A stretch of 64,000 nucleotides of DNA. Origin: Manihot esculenta. Its lineage: Eukaryota; Streptophyta; Magnoliopsida; Malpighiales; Euphorbiaceae. The DNA lies in assembly GCF_001659605.2 (NCBI RefSeq), contig NC_035161.2, positions 29,311,691-29,375,690 on the forward strand. Direction: 5' to 3'. A program made the translations under genes and the position numbers. Shown here piece after piece: positions 60,501 through 64,000 of this stretch. The notes under the pieces were generated by a model. It worked only from the letters and a program-made list of their open reading frames with translations, searched no databases and was not told the origin of the DNA. Position 1 is the first letter of the stretch. Each line of letters begins with the position of its first letter.

Positions 60501-61870
60501 TTGGCTTTTTTGACTAACACAGGATTTGCCAACCACTGTGGGTACATGACTTCCCTAATAAAGCCTGCCTCTTCTAGCTTCTGCACTTCTTCCCGGGTGG
60601 CCTGCTGCTTCTCTTTTCCCACTACTCTCTTCTTTTGCTTTACTGGTCTGGCCTCGGGGAGGACATTCAATCGGTGTGTCATCACTTTGGGGTCAATTCC
60701 CGGCATGTCTGAAGGCTTCCATGCGAAAGTCGGCGCGTGACTTCGGATCAGGGCCATGACTTCACCTTTTTGTTCTTTGGTGAGGCTGGCATTAAGACTG
60801 AAGACCTTGTTTGCATCTGCTCCTGATAAGGGGAAGGTTTCCAACTCTCCAACTGGCTCTGTCCGGGCTTCTTTTATTTCATCTCTGACCTCCATAACTT
60901 CCGAGTCGAGTCCTTCTCCAGCTGAGCTCGGCTCTGTTACTGTGGCCAAGTATACCGCCCTTGCTTCTTCCTGGCTGCCCCGGACCATTCCCACTCCTTC
61001 TTCCGTTGGGAACTTGAGTGCCAAATACCTGATGCTAGTGACAGCTTCAAAGTCAAACAACGCCGGTCTCCCCAAAATCGCATTGTAGCTCAGTGGGAGT
61101 TTGACCACCAAAAACACCTCATGATGGGTGCGAGCTCTGGGTGCTTCTCCCAAGGTAAGAGCCAGCTTCACCTTTCCCTCTACAAGTACCGGTGCTCCTC
61201 CGATCCCCTTGATTGGTGACTGGTCCCGAACCAGCTGTTCCTCTGAAATTCCCATTTGCTGAAACACTCGGTATGGTAGCAAGTTGACTTTACTCCCATC
61301 ATCCACTAAGAACTTTTTTACCCGATAATTATGAATGACGGCTTCAATGACAAGCGCGTCATCATGGGGCATCTGAATACCCTGAGCATCTTCTGAGGAG
61401 AAAGTGATGATCATGGGAGAGTGGTCAACGATTTGCATGACTTTACTATTGCTGGTCTCTCCTTCCCGGTTTCTCTTCTTTCCTCGATGGCTCATCCGTC
61501 CTCCCGTTCCTCCAACAATCATGTGGATGGTCCCACTGGACCCATCATTCACTGGTCCAGCTCCTATTCTCCTAGGCGTCTGAGTTGTCGGACCAGGCTG
61601 AGGCCTTTGTCCCTCTGGTTTCTTCACAAAATTTTTGAGGTGCCCCCTTTTTATTAGCCTCTCAATCTCCGCGATTAACTGAAAACAGTTATTCGTATCG
61701 TGCCCATGGCTCCGGTGGTACTGACAATACTTGTCAGGATTTCTTTGATCTGCTTCCGACTTCATGGGTTTGGGCCACTGGAGGAACTCCTTATCCTGGA
61801 CTGCCATGAGCACTTCGGCTCTGGAAGCGTTGAGGGGGGTTGGTTTCTCGGGAACCCAAGGAGGGAGCAC
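57590..61870 (-). CDS. Pol polyprotein of copy 2 (protease, RT, two RNase H, integrase)
   Basis: Open for 1,426 codons. Residues 49-62 form a gag-type zinc knuckle (CQYHRSHGHDTNNC), so the frame starts inside the gag C-terminus. Protease: LVDDGSKVNLL with DDGS at 190-193. RT: LVKKANGKYRMCIDFTDLNK, D500, YVDD at 562-565. First RNase H about 705-790. Second, archaeal-type RNase H about 852-980 with D858, E896, D920, D974. Integrase: zinc H1079, H1086, C1117, C1120; catalytic D1149, D1209, E1245; then the GPFKVTKVVKPGVYRIEDMQ C-terminal fold. The double RNase H is a known mark of the Tat lineage. Oddities: VDEAS instead of VDGAS in the second RNase H, HLQTNGQ instead of HPQTNGQ in integrase, and no own start codon in frame with gag. 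Confidence 0.93.
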   Translation of the reverse strand: MLPPWVPEKPTPLNASRAEVLMAVQDKEFLQWPKPMKSEADQRNPDKYCQYHRSHGHDTNNCFQLIAEIERLIKRGHLKNFVKKPEGQRPQPGPTTQTPRRIGAGPVNDGSSGTIHMIVGGTGGRMSHRGKKRNREGETSNSKVMQIVDHSPMIITFSSEDAQGIQMPHDDALVIEAVIHNYRVKKFLVDDGSKVNLLPYRVFQQMGISEEQLVRDQSPIKGIGGAPVLVEGKVKLALTLGEAPRARTHHEVFLVVKLPLSYNAILGRPALFDFEAVTSIRYLALKFPTEEGVGMVRGSQEEARAVYLATVTEPSSAGEGLDSEVMEVRDEIKEARTEPVGELETFPLSGADANKVFSLNASLTKEQKGEVMALIRSHAPTFAWKPSDMPGIDPKVMTHRLNVLPEARPVKQKKRVVGKEKQQATREEVQKLEEAGFIREVMYPQWLANPVLVKKANGKYRMCIDFTDLNKACPKDCYPLPDINKMVDSTAGFDYMSSLDAMSGYHQIPMERSDEEKTSFITEDGTYCYRAMPFGLRNAGATYQRLMNKIFKNQIGRNLEVYVDDMVVKSSTFQQHIADLREIFGVLDQYRMKLNPAKCAFFIRGGKFLGCMVSGKGIEPNPEKVEAILNMPESTCVRDVQRLTGRVVALNRFMSRSAEKCLPFFKKLRKVPNFEWTEDCQKAFIELKKYLSSPHVLSSPIKGEELLIYLAASEQAVSAVLVRLEEEEQKPVFYVSKVLRDTEVRYSNIEKFAYALLLAVRKFRVYLEGHQGVVMTDQPLKKILHRPETSGRMLAWSVEISPYCLEYRPRTTIKSQALADFIAECAFNEEKGGSSSEISRKEEEREPPQDFSWKLYVDEASSAEGSGAGIMLKGPEGFKVCYALRLDFTASNNMAEYEALVNGMLVASEVGVTDLEVNSDSQLVINQVTGVYQARDPIMQNYLDKVKTIEAELTGRGVIVRFQRIPRDENEEADLLSRLTKEELEQLPDEVYIQHVRTPAFKKTNAVLQVEQSPTWMTPYLRYLEEGELPEDKDEARKIAARAANYQAIRGTLYRKGKSSPWLRCVSPKEAAKVMEEIHRGLCGAHEGAGTLANKIFRQGYYWPTVKKEVEEFVRRCDVCQRFANAIRTPATPQASISSPWPFSQWGIDILGPFPKTTGQRKFVVVAVEYFSKWPEAEAIATITARKMIDFVWGHIICRFGIPRVLISDNGRQFDCSIFRAFTTNMGIWHKFSSVAHLQTNGQTEVTNRAILQGLKKRLDGAKENWAEELNSILWALRTTPKAPTKETPFALAYGTEAVVPVELQIPTHRVQFVSENTNEDKLRSNLDALEEVREEAQVRTAAYQQRATRYYNQKVRERSLKVGDLTLRNLEATGKRAAAGKLAPTWEGPFKVTKVVKPGVYRIEDMQGNPEPHAWNIQHLKRYFP

Positions 61871-63168
61871 TCTTGGTTCAAGAGCCCGAGGAGGAGGTGG
61901 AGGCTTTGATCCCTTCTCTCCCAGGCCTGTTTGTACGGCTCAGGCCTCTTTCCATGTTTCTTCTCGTGTCTCTCCGGCCTTCTCTCCTCCGGGGCTTTTT
62001 CTTTTCCGGCCATCCCTTTAGCAAATCTACTCGTCACCAAGGCGTCATCCTGCCTTATATACTTCTCCGCCCTCTTCATCAACTCAGCCAGTGAGGTCGG
62101 AGGTTTCCTGCTCAAAGAACCAAAGAACTCGGCAGAGGTTGTTCCCTTTTGCATGGCCTCCACCGCCCTTCCTTCATCCAGCTCGGGAATCTGCAGGGCC
62201 TCCGTATTGAAGCGGGCGACATACTCTCTGAGTGATTCACCTTCTTTCTGTTTCATTGTTTCTAGATAGCTCGTCTTCCTATCAGCTGGCACCCCGGCTA
62301 TGAACCGGCTGATGAAGCGGGTGGCAAGATCTCCAAAACTTCTAATGCTTCCGGCCTCCAGGCTGTTGAACCACGCCCGCGCCGGTCCCGAGAGCGTTGT
62401 TGGGAACACCTTACACATTAAGGCATCTGACAGGGTTTGCAACTCCATAAAGGTCTTATAGTTCATGACATGCTCTCTCGGGTTACCAGCTCCATTATAG
62501 GCCGCCATTGGCGGCATCATAAACTTCTTGGGAACGGTCTCCTGCTGCACTATCTTTGAGAAGGGAGAAGAAGTGGGCAAGGAGGTTTGGCTTTGATCTT
62601 TCTTACCTAGCTCGGCTAAGAGCTGCTCTTTCAACCTTTTCAGCTTTTGGTTCATTTTCTCGTCTTCCGGGCTGGTTCCTTTGCCCCAGCTGTATTCCTC
62701 CTCCCCTGTTTCAGTTCCCGTTTCCCTGGTTGTTCCGGCAGAATAGTTGTCCGCCTCCTCATTTTCTATCAACTCTCTTGCCCTTCTCCCATGGATTCGG
62801 GCCTCCGGTTCTTCCTCTTCCCCGGCATCGTGGCTGTTAGTTTGGAGGCGGTCAGGGGTAGGTCGGGGTTCATTGGTTCTGGGTTCCTCCACTACTGGGA
62901 GTGCATTTACTGGGGTGCTAAGGCCCCTCTGTTGCATTAGCTGCCCCAACCAGTGAGCAGTAGTCTGTAGCTGGAGAGCCATAGTTTGAATGTCCTGGTT
63001 AGACAGAGTCATGGTGGGAGTATTCCCTGCCAAGCTTGGCGAGGGATTAAGAGGAATAGGCGTTTGGTTATTCAACGTTGTAGGGCTAGAAAAGGAGAAC
63101 TGCTGCCCATCTTGGGCAGAGCTCAGGTCATTTGGAATGTTAAGGTTACTTTCTTGGTGGTTTGCCAT
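61762..63168 (-). CDS. Gag of copy 2, ending by frameshift
   Basis: The ATG at 63168 (MANHQESNLN) is chosen because the frame upstream runs into the primer site and LTR. The N-terminus is Gln/Pro/Ser-rich with an Asp/Glu-rich stretch. The Retrotrans_gag core runs from PKKFMMPPMAAYNGAGNPRE through ARAWFNSLEAGSIRSFGDLA to YLETMKQKEGESLREYVARF. Near 61893-61912 a CCT-rich tract is two bases longer than in copy 1, so translation leaves the pol frame and ends at 61762 after ~35 unrelated residues. Copy 1 keeps gag and knuckle in one frame here, which argues for a mutation. Gag and pol frames overlap by 109 bases. Confidence 0.88.
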   Translation of the reverse strand: MANHQESNLNIPNDLSSAQDGQQFSFSSPTTLNNQTPIPLNPSPSLAGNTPTMTLSNQDIQTMALQLQTTAHWLGQLMQQRGLSTPVNALPVVEEPRTNEPRPTPDRLQTNSHDAGEEEEPEARIHGRRARELIENEEADNYSAGTTRETGTETGEEEYSWGKGTSPEDEKMNQKLKRLKEQLLAELGKKDQSQTSLPTSSPFSKIVQQETVPKKFMMPPMAAYNGAGNPREHVMNYKTFMELQTLSDALMCKVFPTTLSGPARAWFNSLEAGSIRSFGDLATRFISRFIAGVPADRKTSYLETMKQKEGESLREYVARFNTEALQIPELDEGRAVEAMQKGTTSAEFFGSLSRKPPTSLAELMKRAEKYIRQDDALVTSRFAKGMAGKEKAPEERRPERHEKKHGKRPEPYKQAWERRDQSLHLLLGLLNQECSLLGFPRNQPPSTLPEPKCSWQSRIRSSSSGPNP

Positions 63169-63228
63169 CGTGGATCTCAGTGGGTTTTGAAAGTGAAAAC
63201 TCCGGTGATGAAAAGATCTCCTTCGTTT

Positions 63229-63246
63229 CCCACAGACGGCGCTAAT
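63229..63246 (-). other. Primer binding site of copy 2, mutated
   Basis: Minus strand ATTAGCGCCGTCTGTGGG next to the LTR; copy 1 has ATTGGCGCC. A G-to-A change falls in the third base of the tRNA-Asp-complementary TGG. Confidence 0.55.
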
Positions 63247-63741
63247 TGATGATCTGAGATCCAATAGAATAGGGTTTTACAAGGGTTTTGGTATTGAAAA
63301 ATAAACTTAAACTTTCTGGGGAGGGGGTTCCCCTTTTATCCATTTCGCTATGCTTGCTGGTGACGTGTAAAGGCCTTTCCATGATTGGGACACGCGTCTC
63401 TGACATACAGATTCGGGTGTACGAGGGTATCAGCAGCCTGCTCCATGCGTAACGGCCTCTGATTCTCCTCGTGCGTACGTTCGAGCGGATCTGCTAGGCT
63501 GTCTTAGTATGGCTCTGAATACTGGGCTGGGCCGAGAGTCGGGCCGGACGCTGAGTCTGAGAGGAGAGGGCCTGCTGGTCGCGGACTGGGCCGATCTAAG
63601 TGAAGAAGCTTGGTTGAGCCCGGCCTTGAAGGTGGCACGAACCAGGCTTGTCTCGTATATCAAGTGTGTGGGCCTCTGCTTGATGGGCTTTTGGCTGTGG
63701 TCAAGCCCCTGATCTGGGGTAAAGAAATCCAGCGGTCATCA
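63247..63741 (-). repeat. 5' LTR of copy 2 (495 bp)
   Basis: Same ends as 49436-49929. On the minus strand GGATAAAAGG near 63330-63345 is the likely TATA box. Confidence 0.97.
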
Positions 63742-63746
63742 TTTAT

Positions 63747-64000
63747 AAATATTATTTTAGAAAAAAATTATATCATTAGAGATTTAACTATTCACTAACT
63801 TTAAATTGAAGAATATAAAAGAAAAAATATAAAAATTTAATTTTAAAAATACAAAAATTAATATGCTAATTACATTAAAATTTAAAAATTAAAATATAAT
63901 TTATTTAAAATTAAATATTTAATCTATATATATAAAAATTTAAGTGTTTATGAGATATTGTAGATATATGAAATATTTATTTTTCTATTGACTAGAATTA
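63747..64000. other. AT-rich flank right of copy 2
   Basis: The A/T-rich host sequence continues from the left flank (up to 49430). No feature seen. Confidence 0.6.

Larger units (their letters stand above)
49436..63741 (-). mobile_element. Complete Tat-lineage Ty3/gypsy retrotransposon, copy 2 (TSD TTTAT)
   Basis: Matching LTRs lie at 49436-49929 and 63247-63741. The insertion is flanked by TTTAT at 49431-49435 and 63742-63746. Coding strand minus: 5' LTR, primer site, gag (63168-61762), pol (61870-57590), ~113-bp tandem array, antisense spliced ORF (52246-55674), a diverged inner U3 junction near 51990, a second antisense unit (50256-51300), polypurine tract and 3' LTR. At 14.3 kb it is long for a gypsy element, as is usual for Tat. 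It keeps an open pol but gag and pol are out of frame, so it is probably not autonomous now. Confidence 0.96.

Overview
This is plant nuclear DNA. Intron-containing genes with GT-AG splice sites sit in very AT-rich intergenic sequence, next to large Ty3/gypsy retrotransposons. The starch synthase, cycling Dof factor and RING-H2 proteins are typical of eudicots. A woody member of Malpighiales/Euphorbiaceae such as Manihot or Hevea is plausible from general resemblance, but I cannot prove it from sequence alone.

Layout. (1) 1-10655: a decayed Tat-lineage Ty3/gypsy element on the minus strand, cut off by the window start. It has one LTR (10159-10655), a gag-pol with several breaks, a five-copy 77-bp repeat array, and an antisense spliced ORF with two premature stops. 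(2) 14.8-20.6 kb: soluble starch synthase of the SSII type in 8 exons, 692 aa. (3) 23.9-24.5 kb: an intronless RING-H2 E3 ligase resembling MPSR1. (4) 26.4-27.1 kb, minus strand: a two-pass membrane protein of the At5g19025 / L34e-superfamily type. (5) 31.8-35.9 kb: a nested repeat. A gag-bearing retroelement ends in two inverted U3 sequences and has a 5-bp target duplication (ATTAG). Inside its left U3 sits a 2.3-kb LTR-like insertion with its own duplication (ACTCA). (6) 38.7-41.6 kb: a cycling Dof factor, 2 exons, 502 aa. (7) 45.1-45.6 kb: a three-exon gene for an 81-aa secreted peptide precursor, too small to show as one open frame. (8) 49436-63741: a complete, young Tat-lineage element on the minus strand, with 494/495-bp LTRs, TSD TTTAT and an open 1,426-codon pol. 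Its gag is out of frame with pol, and it has an eight-copy ~113-bp repeat array and a 969-codon spliced antisense ORF interrupted by a 354-bp insertion (TSD GTTAG).

The most unusual material lies in the repeats: the antisense spliced ORF carried by both large elements, the differing satellite-like arrays at the same place in the two elements, a duplicated polypurine-tract/U3 junction with a second antisense unit in the younger element, and the inverted-U3 element. The cellular genes (starch synthesis, protein quality control, photoperiod/circadian transcription, peptide signalling) show no sign of being functionally linked. All domain calls are by eye; no database search was run.
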